Shown here one piece after another: positions 13,034 through 24,480 of a stretch of 64,000 nucleotides of DNA; position 1 is the stretch's first letter, and each line of letters starts with the position of its first letter. The DNA lies in the NCBI GenBank assembly GCA_949130495.1, contig OX422217.1, positions 574,526,606-574,590,605 on the forward strand, given 5' to 3'. The position numbers were made by a program, and so were the translations under genes. The notes under the pieces were generated by a model. It had not been told where the DNA came from and searched no databases. It was given only the letters and a program-made list of their open reading frames with translations. The DNA is from Sambucus nigra. Taxonomy: Eukaryota > Streptophyta > Magnoliopsida > Dipsacales > Adoxaceae.

Positions 13034-13362
13034 GGTTACCGCCCTCTTATTTTACTTGACAACACCCCTCTGAAAATACCAAGGGATTTTATTGGCTACA
13101 ACAACAGCAGATGGTGATGATGGTGTTTTTCCTGTAGTTTTTGTCGTCGTAGATGCAGAGGCAGTTTTTGTTGGAACTGAAATGCGCAGTCTCAACATCT
13201 AGCCAAATTACGTTTGTTGCAGATTTTCTGAAGGGTATAAAAGAATCACTGCGTGAAGTATTTGGAGGTGAGTGGTACCATGGTTATTGTCTACGATGTC
13301 TTATCGAGAAACTTAATAGAGATCTAAGGGGCAGTTTTCACATTAAGCCAGGTGTCTCCTGA
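13034..13362 (+). pseudogene. MULE transposase fragment (MUSTANG-like), frameshifted
   Basis: Three overlapping frames give consecutive pieces of a plant Mutator-like transposase. First is GYRPLILLDNTPLK at about 13034-13075. Second is LLATTTADGDDGVFPVVF at about 13092-13152. Third is QITFVADFLKG, then HGYCLRCLIEKLNRDLRG, at 13153-13340. The family pattern around the DDE core (P-L-L-D-x-T-x-L, A-D-G-D-D, F-V-A-D-R-x-K-G-L, Y-C-L-R-x-L-x-E) is clear. Two frameshifts (near 13075 and 13155) and loss of everything before and after show a dead fragment of roughly 110 codons, where the family usually has about 700. The R-x-K-G motif reads F-L-K-G here. It may derive from a MULE or from a domesticated MUSTANG-type gene. 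Confidence 0.75.
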
Positions 13363-14809
13363 TACCACTTAAAAGGTATGAATACCCATTTTGTTCGAAT
13401 CTTGAATTGAGGCAATACGTAAATTATTAGTTTTTTCCTGTCACAGAGGGGACGTTGGTAGGCTCATTAGTTTAAAAGTAAAATACATGTCTACATATTT
13501 GTTTTTCTAATTTGTAAGCTATGTATATTAACTTTGTATTTGCAGGATTGTGGAGATTTCAGTGTCTTAAAAATGCCAATTTTTATGGCATCTCTAGCTA
13601 ACACCTCAAGTTGAATCCACCATTTGAAAGGAACTCACTTGGCACCCACATCCATTCATAGTCTACAAGCCATAGTCTTAGTCGAGGTTACTTTTTATGC
13701 ACGTTGAGAGGTTCCTAATTTTACTATTTTACAGATTTATAACACTAAGTGTGGTGATTGAAACATCAATTTCATTTCTTTTTTATTTATATATTTAATT
13801 CAATTACACAGTGATTTCTTAGTACTTAATTTGAATTTATATATTGGGGAATCCTTTTTCATATGAGGACGTGTATTATGAAAATAACATGATAATGACT
13901 ACTACAGCCTTATCTGAGGCAATGAGTAAGGTGTGCACTGATATGGAGGCATTATGCATCACAAAAGTTTAAACATTTGATGTTTTTTAGCACAAGTTGT
14001 ATAAGGAATCCCTCATCTTCTATAGACACAAGTTTAAAGCATTTATGTATTCTAACAGAAGTTGTGCAGGTTCCTTTTATTTAATGGCATCATATCTGCT
14101 CTAGAAATGCAAGGTTGGACATTTTTTAGTATGCTTTCAACCTCTAGCTATATACAGTTTACTATTTTTTTTTTATTGCAGTTACACCCTGTTTCTACCT
14201 CAGCTCTATTTTTTCGCATGCCTAAACTTTTGTAATTTGTTGGGTTTGATTCCGTTCCTTTACATTAGGACCAATACATTGGTCTTATTGTTTCTTAAAA
14301 TAAGATTAGGGTACTTCTCTGTTTTATAGCAAAGAGAACGTTTTTTCTCTTTTTTCATTTAGTAAATATTTAGTTTACATGAATGTGTTCTTTTTAGTGT
14401 CAAGGGTTGGTCTTTGATAATTTTTTATTTTATCAAATCATAACTATTTGACGCCCTTTGACAGGGACGTCTTTGCTTCTATTGGAGGTGTACTAAGTGT
14501 GAGTGAAATACAATTCTAAAGAGGCACCATTATTCATTACAAGTTTCAAGTTGAAGATGGTGAAGCACCACCATGTATTTTTTACCCAATACAAATGTAT
14601 AAGGATCTGAATTTTTTTTGTCGCGAAACCATGTATTTTTTATTCCATTCAAATGTATAAGGATTGTATAGTTTATTTTTATGTTTCTTTGGTAAGTTTA
14701 GTGCAATAAAAAATGTGTTTTTGATTGTCTATGCCGAATATAGTGAAACAACTGTAGTGCTATAAGAGCCTTATCCAAAAGTCTTCATAGTTAACTGTTT
14801 GGGTGTAAG
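13363..14809. other. T-rich sequence after the MULE fragment
   Basis: No supported exon. A ~35-bp block (ACCATGTATTTTTTA, then CAAATGTATAAGGAT) occurs twice at about 14570-14665, like a duplicated 3' untranslated segment. TTGCAG acceptor-like sites occur at 13540-13550. Confidence 0.3.
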
Positions 14810-14845
14810 AGAGAGAGATAGAGAGAGAGAGAGAGAAAGAGAGAG
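14810..14845. repeat. (AG)n microsatellite
   Basis: Imperfect AG repeat of about 35 bases with single interruptions. Confidence 0.9.
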
Positions 14846-16369
14846 TTGGTGGGTTCAGTTTTGGGATAGGACAGTTTGTGGGTTCAGTTGGTATGTGGGG
14901 TAGTCAGTTTCCTGATGGGCAGGGGAGGTAGCTCGGTCTTGGCTTTCGCCCAGTTAAGATACTTTGCCAGGTGCCGGGTACGGGCTGAGTGGGTATTATG
15001 TGTATAGTGTGTTATCTTAGCATATAAGTATTATGTGTACTGTGTAATGCAATATATATGTAGTGTATATGAGTTGTACGTGTGTGTGAAATAGTTTATA
15101 TAAAAACACTTTTTTAAAAATAATAGGTAAAATGAATATGTATATAAAATATTTTTTAATAAAAAAATCGGTTAAAACATAGTTTTATTTATTTAAAAGA
15201 AATTAAATATTATTTTACCCCTATTGTATTATGAACGGAAAAAGAAATAGCACACAGTAGTTTTAAAAAAACGTAAAAAGAAAAAGGGTACTTTTTTGGA
15301 TTTTATAAAAAATATAGCACTTAGTGGTTTTTGAGCCCACTAAATGGTAGTTTAAATACACATTTAGTTTCTCAAACTAATTACACAAATATATTACCTC
15401 CCTCACTGAGGACTAAACAAACTAAACTTATATATCATGATAATTCAACTTAGTAGTTAGTCTATTTTTACTATTTCGAGATACCTTTTGTTAGTCTATG
15501 CATGCTTATCCACTAAACTAAAAGAATGATATTTTAGTGTATTATTGTTTTCTTCTTGATCCTAAAGAAATAAATCTATGATGGTAGACAATTGGACCAC
15601 TTAATGAGATTGTATTGTTTCAACTATTTAGTTTTTTAATAGTTTCAACGCAGTGGGTTCAAAGCAATAATGGTGGGTTGCTGATTCAGCATTGTATAGT
15701 CTTAAATCATATAATTTAGCATGCAACATTCATTTTGTCAAATTATATATTAATATTTATGTTTTTTAAAATGAATCAATCAAAGAACGAAATAATTTAT
15801 TTTTTTTATCTAACATGTACTATTAAAATAAAAAGTGACGTAATATAAATTTTTATTTTTTATTTTTACCAAACAAGAACAAGATCTAATTGAAACAGGA
15901 TGATAATATTTTTTAACAAAACAAAAATCTTATTACAATGTGACACTCCATGCTTTCTTATTTTATACTAAACACGAGCACGATCCTATTAAAATGACAA
16001 GATGTCAATTTAGTCTTTATTCCAAGACTATCTTTAACTCCTTTGTTTGCTTTTTCAGTTATGCTATATCATTGGTACCCCTTTGTGTTAATATTTCATT
16101 GTTAATATTTAAATGACGCTTAACGCGTGATCTTTTTTAAGCATACAAATGTTTTAATACATAGAAATTATATTATCAATTATTTGATTGTTTGTTTTTA
16201 TGCAGCGTTGCAACCGTGGTAGGATTTATAATACTTGATGTCTTCTTCTAGCGAAAACACCCTCGAACACATGGAAGAAATTGTTGATCACAAATTTAGT
16301 GTACATTCAAGAAGATGTTCATTTGATATTTTTTTTCATAATAGTATAATTGTGATAGTATTGCTTTTG
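14846..16369. other. AT-rich stretch, no recognised gene
   Basis: Very AT-rich between 15100 and 16200. One ORF of 74 codons at 16235-16459 overlaps the start of the Helitron-like repeat and has no domain. Confidence 0.3.
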
Positions 16370-16844
16370 TTGGATTATTTTTTTAACAGGGCGGATAGCC
16401 GATCTACAAAGGAAACTTTGTCCAAGTTTTCTAAAAGAATTTACACTTTCGCATCATAAATGATATTTTGGTATTATAATGGTGTTTCATAATGGTATGA
16501 TTGTAAGCATCATTCTTTTTATTCGAGGTCCAAGACGGACTTTTAGTATTGTTGTGGATTTGTTTTCTTAACATGGTGGATAGTCCTGTAAATAAAGAAA
16601 ACTCTGTCCAAATTTAATAAATTGTTCACATTTGTGTTGTAATAAAACTTGATATGAATTGTTTACACATTTCGATATTCCTTTAAACAAAGGAGATTAT
16701 GACCATTTTATTTAAATTACACTTTATTTTGTCGGGGAACGAAATTTTTACCATTTTACAATAATGCACTTTGGAAATTTTACCCATTTTACGATTACGT
16801 ACATGGAATGTTTCTCCGAGCCTTCAGGCACGGGCATTCCGCTA

Positions 16845-16845
<1 letters not shown>
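16370..16845 (+). mobile_element. Helitron-like 3' end, plus orientation
   Basis: The segment ends GCCTTCAGGC, a short stem-loop, then ACGGGCATTCCGCTAG followed by T. This is the plant Helitron pattern of a short hairpin about 10 bases before a terminal CTRR, inserted next to T. An internal unit with GGCGGATAGCC near 16391 is repeated imperfectly near 16575 (GGTGGATAGTCC). The 5' TC end is not resolved. No helicase is present, so it is non-autonomous. Confidence 0.5.

Positions 16846-16909
<64 letters not shown>
16846..16909. repeat. (AT)n microsatellite between two Helitron-like ends
   Basis: About 62 bases of AT lie exactly between CTAG ends that face each other. Confidence 0.95.
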
Positions 16910-16910
<1 letters not shown>

Positions 16911-17480
16911 TAGGGTGTACCCGTGTTGATGGCACGACGATAAATTTTTTCTTGTGAATTTGTACCCATGCCGATGGCACGGTAATAAATTTTTTTCGTG
17001 AATGTATGCAATTTGAAACTTTTTTTAATCAAAATACATGCAAATATATGTAATTTGAAATTCTCACACCATATGAAGAGAATATATAAAGTACGTAATC
17101 ATAAAACGACAAAAAATTCTAAAGTGTGTAACTACAAAACGGTAAAAATTTCGTTCCCCAATAAAACAAAGTATAATTTTAAAAAAATTGACCATAATAT
17201 CATTTATTTATAAAACTATCCACCCTATTTAACAAATAATAAATTGTCCAACATTCAATAGTCTAAATTTATCAAACAAATATACATATAATATGAAATA
17301 TACAATAGTCATCAACCAAATTCACATTGTGCCTCAAATAAATAATGAGTCAATATAAAAAAATGGATATAAAGTCATTTGTTTATTGGACTATTCACCC
17401 TGTTTAAGGGGTAACAAACAATCCAACAATATTCAAAAAGACCAAATTCATCTAACAAATTATTAAACGAAACAAACTTC
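16910..17480 (-). mobile_element. Helitron-like 3' end, minus orientation
   Basis: Read on the minus strand it ends with CACGGGTACACCCTAG followed by T. The block at 17136-17200 (GGTAAAAATTTCGTTCCCC and onward) is the reverse complement of 16685-16755, so this is an inverted copy of the neighbouring family. Two internal units (near 17218 and 17392, ACTATYCACCC) mirror the GGTGGATAGT units of the plus copy. Confidence 0.5.
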
Positions 17481-19015
17481 ATAAAAAAAAATCACATATA
17501 TATCAATTGAGGTCATCCTACATGCTTCACTATAATGATTGCTCGTAGTTTTTAAAATGTGACCTGCTACAAAATAAAAAATATATTTAGTTAATTGAAA
17601 TAGCTAGTCAACTATTATATAGAACTTAGTAATTAGCACAAATCAGTGAATTAATTTTCTCATTGGTAACTTACTTTGTTATACACATCGCGATTTCTGG
17701 AAGAGTTTCCCTTTAGAGAAATAAAATCCGACTCCATTAATAAAACTAATGTAATGCATAATCTAAATTGAAGTCTAATACATTGAAGTAATGAAATGAA
17801 CAAAGTGAACACCAATAGAAATCTCAACTGAAAGTAATAATACCTTTAAATTCCTATGAATGTAGAGATTCCACTAACTAATAGAAGTATATTGATACCT
17901 CAAATAAAAAAGAGGCGGACTCATGAATGTCAATTTTTGTCCAGTTTGTTTTCTTCTCCAAATCGACCTAGAACCACTTATTGGATTCCCCTTCATTTCC
18001 AGCCTGTCAAACAAAAGAGTATGTCAATTTAATAGAACAAATTAATAAATAACAAATTCCAAAAAAAATAAATATGCGTCACCTCTAATGAACGAATACG
18101 ATGACGTATACGAACACCACTTACGAAACATATGCCTCAAACACGTACACACACCACATCCATACGGCAGTTAACGGAATCCGTCTAATGTAACGGAACG
18201 GACTCAGAACGGACAACACGAAACCAAACAGATGAGAGAAGGAAACAAATCCATTGAAGAGTTAAGAAATTAGAAGGTCCTTGATCTTCTGCCTTTAAAA
18301 GCAGCAAATCGATATTGTATATCATATATATATCCATATTTACACACAATTTCTAGGTTCCAGTCACCTGAATAAACAAAAAAAACTCCATCCCATTTAA
18401 CCTCTTCAATCAGTTTCTTCTTCCACATTAATTCGACCCATCTGTTGTAAAAAAGTCTCTCTTAACTTACCAAATTGATCACAAATCTTAAGCTTTTGAC
18501 ATAATCGAAAGACGACTGGGCCTTGGCTGAAATGAAGGCCGAATCAACCCCTCCAAGAATTAAAAACTAAGCTTCAGCATAAAAATTAAAAACTAAGCTT
18601 CACAGGGACCAAGAATTAAACAATAAAACACTAAGCTTCAGCATAAAAACTAAGCTTCACAAGGCCAAGAAATTACCTCATTTTGAAACCCATGACTGAG
18701 CGTTGAGAGAGAGAGAAGATGGAATCTTGAGCGTTGAGCGTTGAGAGAGAGAAAGAGGTTGGTGTTTCAAATTAAAGTTTAAACCCTTTACAATGTTTTG
18801 TGAGCTACGCGAGGCGTGTTTTCAAGCATGACAGGCATTGATTAGGGTCATACGAAAAAAGACATTGATTAGAGCCACGCGAGACATTTTTTCAGGCGTG
18901 TTTCCAAAACTCATTCGTTAGTTGCTTAAATCTCAACCGTGAGTTGATAAAGACCAAATCCTCCAAAATTTAATCTGAACCGTTAATTGGGAGAGACAAA
19001 AAGGCCCTCTTCCTT

Positions 19016-19019
<4 letters not shown>
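17481..19019 (-). other. Right arm of the 10.2-kb insert with minus-strand exon-like features
   Basis: On the minus strand, CT-rich sequence and a duplicated AACGCTCA motif (18690-18760) lead to ATGGGTTTCAAAATGAG followed by GTAATTT, a possible first coding exon and donor near 18680. A TTTGACAG acceptor near 18005 opens a ~100-bp frame. No family was recognised. A short repeat containing ACTAAGCTTCAGCATAAAAA recurs at 18560-18665. The terminal ~120 bp contains GGTTCAGATT and GGTTGAGATT. Confidence 0.25.
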
Positions 19020-19053
<34 letters not shown>

Positions 19054-20357
19054 GGTAGTGTGATGGTATATATATGATGTGTGTTCTTAAATATCGCTGA
19101 TTACATATTTGATAAAAGCATACCCCTCTAGTGCTATCATATGAGGTCGCACGATGTGCGTGAATCCCCTGGCTCGAGGAGCAGAGTGAGTATAGTCCCC
19201 AGGTCATAGCATCCGTAGTTAGGGGTGAGACGTCGTGGGTATAATTCGATCTCCTTTTCGAAGGGAACTATAACCGCCTATGCTGCGATTATTTATTTCA
19301 CTGATTCGGGGAGCTAACTGTGTCAAGGTGTCTAGGTGGATGAGAATACCTGAACTGGTAGCATTGTAGAGAACATCCGGTGAGTACCTACTCGAGAGGA
19401 TGGTTATATATATATTTTCATCATGTGCGTGAATGTTGTAAATTGATGATACGTATATATGGTGTGAATAATTATATACGGGTAAAATATAGGTTACAAA
19501 ATGTATTGATGTTATATAACTTGTTATAATTTTATATGGCCAATTGAAATAAGTTGACGTGACTAATTACTTATAAATAATGTATATTTAATTTACTCGG
19601 GTTAGAGTAGTGTGAGAGGAAGGAAATTATATAACAAGACTAACTACGGATTAGATAGCTAGATGGGTTATATAGAAGGACGTTAGGTGTGCACATTAGT
19701 TGAGGGGTGAACAGGTCCTCAAGATAATGCGACACTAGCTTAAATATAAAGAGCATTGATGCATTTTAATTTACTATAATTTATTTCACTTGCTAATTAT
19801 TTTCAAACTATTTTGGGTTCTAACCCTTGCTATCAAATATTTTCAAAACCTTTCAGGTGTCCGACCACAAGGGCGTTAGGCTTGATTTCTTTTTAGAGTA
19901 CGGAGTTGCAGTAAATGTGGGTTCTGCAGGACTTGCACCAGATGCTTCTCTTGTTCACTCCTAGATAGGGATAGCATCTCAGTTGTACTTTCGAGCATGT
20001 TGCTCCTGTCAGTTGTACATTTTATTTTGGTCCAACTTGTATTTGTCTATATAATCTATGCCTCGGATCTATGTTGGTTTGCTTGTTCTTCATCGATGTT
20101 TATTCGGCTAGCCCTTGATTCAGATATTTGTGATATGTTTAGAATCTATTATATTGTGATGGTTAGTTTTGGTTTCTTGTTGTACTTAGTGTTTTGATTG
20201 ACTCAAAAGAACAAATTTTAACATCAGCTTAATTAATCATAGGTGGTTAGTAATTAATAATGTTTTCGATAGTGATGCTAAGAATGAACTAGATGGAAAT
20301 CCTGTTTAATTTTATGAAGGCCTAATAACGCGGTATGTATTTAGGCGGGGTGTAAAA
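19020..20357 (+). mobile_element. Solo LTR of Tekay-like Ty3/gypsy, right part
   Basis: It resumes in the AT tract at 19021-19050 and ends GCGGTATGTATTTAGGCGGG then GTGTAAAA. The related LTRs at 50783-61090 end, on the minus strand, with GGTATTTAATTGGGCGGGG then TGTCACA. The last bases TGTAAAA differ from TGTCACA by two C-to-A changes, so the canonical CA end is lost. TTACT follows directly. Confidence 0.7.
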
Positions 20358-20362
20358 TTACT
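20358..20362. repeat. Target site duplication TTACT (right)
   Basis: Matches the TTACT at 7350-7354 on the other side of the interrupted LTR. Confidence 0.75.
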
Positions 20363-20792
20363 TAGGTTATAGCATGTAGATTTTGAATTACTTAGGTGTG
20401 TTTAGCTTAAATAATTTTTTTGTTCAACATCTATTACTGTTGAGACTTTTTCCAAAAGAAGCCATAGCATTCATCGAGTAAGTAAGGTAAGAGAAAATTC
20501 AATATGATTGTAAGATCAGTTTTCAAAAGAAACATTAGAAAATCAAGGCTTAGCACACTTCCCATTATTGATATTTTCATTCAAGCACCCAAAAATGTAA
20601 ACAATTTAACATTTTTATAGGTAGTAGTTGAGATTGTCAGAGTGCATTTTTTAATTATTTCTATCTTTGAGTGTTGCTTATCCTTATTGTCGGGTTTAAA
20701 TTAGTATTTAAACAACCCATAATCAATTTATTTGCACTATGTGAATCAATCACAACATCATTTGTGAACATTTACCTATGGTTAAACAACAC

Positions 20793-20890
<98 letters not shown>

Positions 20891-21159
20891 TTTATCGCTT
20901 TACTTTAACTACTCGATGTATTTGTCTACATTGCATTAAAGTTTGGTGATTTTGTTCACTAACATAGGTTCGCGTATCTTTATGTTTTCCCATGTGTTGA
21001 GATTATTTTTGTAAGTATATCTCCGTCACATTAAACTATCGCATGAATGTCCAATATTGTACGCACATTTTACTCAATGAAATATTAATCGAGCTCGAAC
21101 TACTAATATCTTTATTGTAATATTTTTTAGGTTGATTAAACTTAGTTCCCCTGAACTTT
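20363..21159. other. Unassigned sequence with (AC)n(AT)n microsatellite
   Basis: About 30 bases of AC repeat (from 20795) run into about 64 bases of AT (to 20887). The 92-codon ORF crossing it is a Thr-His and Ile-Tyr repeat artefact. Nothing else was recognised. Confidence 0.6.
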
Positions 21160-23880
21160 GACTCCCTACAGCTCACAACCTAAACTTCAAAATTCCTCAC
21201 TTAACCCCCATACTTCCTTTTCTAATTCAAGTTTCCCAAATTAGTTGATGTCGCGAGTCTATTTAGCGATAAAAGACCCACGTCCGTCCTACGTGACCTT
21301 TAAGTGAGGGCATGTGGTATTTTAAGGGATTTGGGATTTTTCCTTGTTGTAAATCAGGATTAAGGGGGAAAAAACTCTAACTCTCTTTAATTACTTCACA
21401 ACAATAGGTCGAAGTTAAATCCCTTTAATTTCTGGTTGATTGTGCTGGAGATTTGAATCAAATGGGTTGGTAATTATGAAAAAGGATTTTTTATGTCAAA
21501 CATAAGTTAGAAGCTCCACTCTACGATAAGCTTCTTACATTTTATCTACTTCTATTATTTCAATGTTATTTTTTAATGTTTCTTGTTGATCAAATCCTGT
21601 TTTAAGGATATTTTTCTATTTTAAAACAGATATTATTTTCTAAAGAAGTTCAAAACCTATTTTTTAGTAATTTGGTGAGTATGTTGATCGAATCTTGTGT
21701 AAAGGCCTTTTTAACTAAGTATACTATTAATGGTTTGTAGGTTTAACAATGTATACTGCTAAAGTCTTACATTTAGGGTTGGTTAAGTTAAAAGCACCTA
21801 TTTTATTATGTTAAAAGCACAATGTATTATTTCTTTTCAGTTAACTATCACTTTTGAATTAAGTATGTAAATTTTATTATGACTTTACAAAATAGTCTTG
21901 CATTTCACCTATTTTATTGTGTTAAAAGCATCCATTATATTATTGCTTTTACTGAAAAGTTTTGTACTTAGTCCAATGAATCAATCCTTCTTTCGTTTTT
22001 CAGTAGAAAAATCATTTGAGTACTTCATAATTAAGATTCACCATGGTGGAAAGTTGCAATTTCTTGGTGAAGAAATATATGGGGGGTTATTGCATGGATG
22101 AGATGTCATGCATTGAGCTAATTCTAATATCGAAGGAGTTAGGTTATGATTCAAACTTCATTGTTCATTACTTGTTGATTGGTGATAATGTGTTAAAATC
22201 ACTTAAGCTTATAACCAATCATCTAAAATCCATTAACTTGAAGAAGTATGTTAACAAGAAGGATATTGGTTAGGTTTATGTTGAACACATAGATGATGGA
22301 CAAGTGAATGACTTTGAAGTGGATCAAGATGCAAAAGTGGATGGTGACTTTGAAGTTAAGGAAGATAAGCCACTAGGAGAAACATCTGATTTGGAAGACA
22401 TTTATGATGTTTTATAGTGTGAGTTCTGATAATCTAGATAAATACACAATTGATAGGGAAAGAAACAAGAGCAACAACAGTTTATTAGTTAAAACACAAT
22501 GAAGAAGATCAAAGAAATAAATGAGAGGGCATATGAGTGGCTTCAAGTTAGGCCAACTACGAATTGGAGTAACTCACAATTCATTAGTTTTTATAAGAAT
22601 AACATGATTTTAAACAACATGTGTGAGGGTTTCAATGAAAATATAAATGATACAAGGGATAAGATAATCATTGGAATGTTGCGGAAAATTTGGTTGATTT
22701 TTCTGAGAGAACACCAAACAAAAGAGATAAAATGAAGATGTGCTAACGGTGACTCATTTGTCCAATAATTCAAAAGAATTTTGAGAAAATTAAATATGAA
22801 TCTTCTACATGGATACCAAGACGGAATGGTGATAAGAAGTTTGCGATAGTTGGGCTTTATAGATAGCAATATGCCTGAGATTTGTATTAAAAAACATGTG
22901 TTTATATGAGACGTGATTTAACTAGTATACATTGTTGTCATGCAGTTACAGCCCTCCATTATTTAGGAGAAGATACAAAAAAAATTATGAACAATACTTA
23001 TTATATAAAAGCATACATAAACACATGCTCAACCCCATCAATGGAAGGGGCCTATATCTAAAAGTATAATTGAACACCATCATCCCCATCTTACAAAACC
23101 CAACCTAGAAGGCCTAAAAAGGAAAGAAGTATGAAGGAAGATGAATCGCTTGCTGCAAATCAATTCAAATTAGGATTAAGGGGCTTTGAGGAAAAGGGTG
23201 ATAATGGCATGAAAAGTTTGTGGGAACAAAGGGCATAAAAAGAGAGTCTGCCCAAAAAGGAAGAACATAGATGAGGCTGTTGGGATTAAGGGAGACAATA
23301 AAGGGGCTAGTGTAAGTATTTATTATTATGTATTCGATTTGCAATAGAATATTTTAGTTTACAATTGACTGAATATGGTGGCTAACATTTGAATATCGTT
23401 GTTTTTGTAGGTGAAAGGTAAGAAAAAGGTGTTGTAATCAATGTGATAACACCAGGTCCCTCATAGCCACCTCCAGCCTCACAAAATTAATGGAATATTC
23501 ACTTTTATAAATAATTTATTGTTTTGTTAACTTTAATCATTTTATTTGCATAGTGGTCCCAAATCTGTTGGATTGCTTCACTTTATTGGTAGTGGGGTCA
23601 CATTTTGAATGGGATCTTTTGTATTAGCAATGTATACTGCAAATGGTTTTCTTTGGGGTTAATTTATGTAGTTGAGTAAATTATTTCAATACTATATGGA
23701 GGCTATATAAACTTTATTAACGCATAAACTGAACATTAATGTCTTTCTATTAGTACATTAACTAAACACAAATGCCTTTCTACTACCACAAAAAATGCAT
23801 TACTACATCAATTACATGGTGTTGAAAATTACATCAGTTCTATTGGGGTTTTGGCATTCAAAGTATTTCTCCACTTCATA
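21160..23880 (+). mobile_element. Degraded MULE, copy 1
   Basis: A broken MULE transposase (22010-23310) is flanked by about 0.85 kb upstream and 0.55 kb downstream. The 3' portion, including an intron-like segment and the distal noncoding part to ~23860, matches 49950-50782 plus 61096-61310. The two copies therefore define one family. The terminal inverted repeats were not resolved. Confidence 0.6.
22010..23310 (+). pseudogene. MULE transposase pseudogene with PB1-like and SWIM-like parts
   Basis: The pieces follow the order of plant MuDR-family proteins. IKIHHGGKL begins an N-terminal PB1-like domain (~22030), continued in another frame by MSCIEL, ISKELGY and VYVEH to about 22290. Around 22499-22735 the frame reads INERAYEWL, NNMCEGFNENI and ARDK-like residues, as in the transposase C-terminal part. 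At 22905-22960 the order R-D-L-T-S-I-H-C-C-H-A recalls the SWIM zinc finger, whose first cysteine pair is not visible. A Pro-Arg/Lys-rich tail (Q-P-R-R-P-K-K) and K-G-R-T follow to ~23270. Stop codons (for example after 22270) and frameshifts break it. The DDE core between 22440 and 22499 is missing, so it is an internally deleted pseudogene. Confidence 0.7.
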
Positions 23881-24480
23881 TTAAATAAAAAAATAAAAAA
23901 CAAAAAAAGACCAGCATCTAAAAGATCCATAACAATCTCTCCCTTCCTCTATTTCAACCCACATCACCTTGAAGTGACCTAATACGAAGAAGAAGACTAG
24001 GAATACTATTTTTGATCTCATATAATGGAGGATCCTTAAACAAAAAGTAGCCACATGCTAAACAAGTATAAGAATTTCCTCTCAGGGTTCCATTCATTCC
24101 ATGAGGTACAATCTTGAATACAACTTCCACAATAACAGATTCGTTCCATGGTATCCTATTTTCTTCTCTCTTATTTCTTCTTTTTTCCTTTTTCTTTTTT
24201 CTTTCTCCTTTCTCCTTTCTACTTTTTTTTCTTCTTGAATATGCCTTATGAAGTATTACTTAAGAATTTAAGTTTAAAGAGATACTTTAAGATCAATTTA
24301 GAGTATTCTAGACTTAGACAATGAATGATAGATATCACGTCAAGAACAAGAAATATAGCTTTAACAAATATAGCTTATTTCTCACAAAAAATTGCAAATT
24401 TGGTACACTTTTGAAAAATAACCTACCCCCAAACAAGAGAGAACATATTAATCGATGGTTAAAATCATATTTTAAATTTT
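23881..24480. other. Noncoding stretch with polypyrimidine tract
   Basis: A C/T-rich run at about 24160-24240 (TTTCTTCTTTTTTCC-type) stands out. On the minus strand this lies downstream of the Athila/Tat-like 3' motif and may be the end of that element. Confidence 0.35.

Larger units (their letters stand above)
8774..19019. mobile_element. ~10.2-kb insert in the solo LTR, probably MULE-derived composite
   Basis: AT tracts lie on both sides, and the LTR sequence resumes beyond. The ends are weakly inverted: TAATAAGGA on the left against TAATAAAGGA reading inward from the right. Further in, each side has a GGTTGAGATT motif (about 8860 on plus, about 18940 on minus). A MULE transposase remnant lies at 13034-13362. 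A Mutator-type 9-bp target duplication would be invisible within AT repeats. The Helitron-like copies at 16370-17480 lie within it. The exact class is an inference. Confidence 0.45.

Noticed and set aside
16998..17213. 71-codon Lys/Asn-rich ORF
   Set aside because: AT-rich translation inside the minus-strand Helitron-like copy, with no conserved feature.
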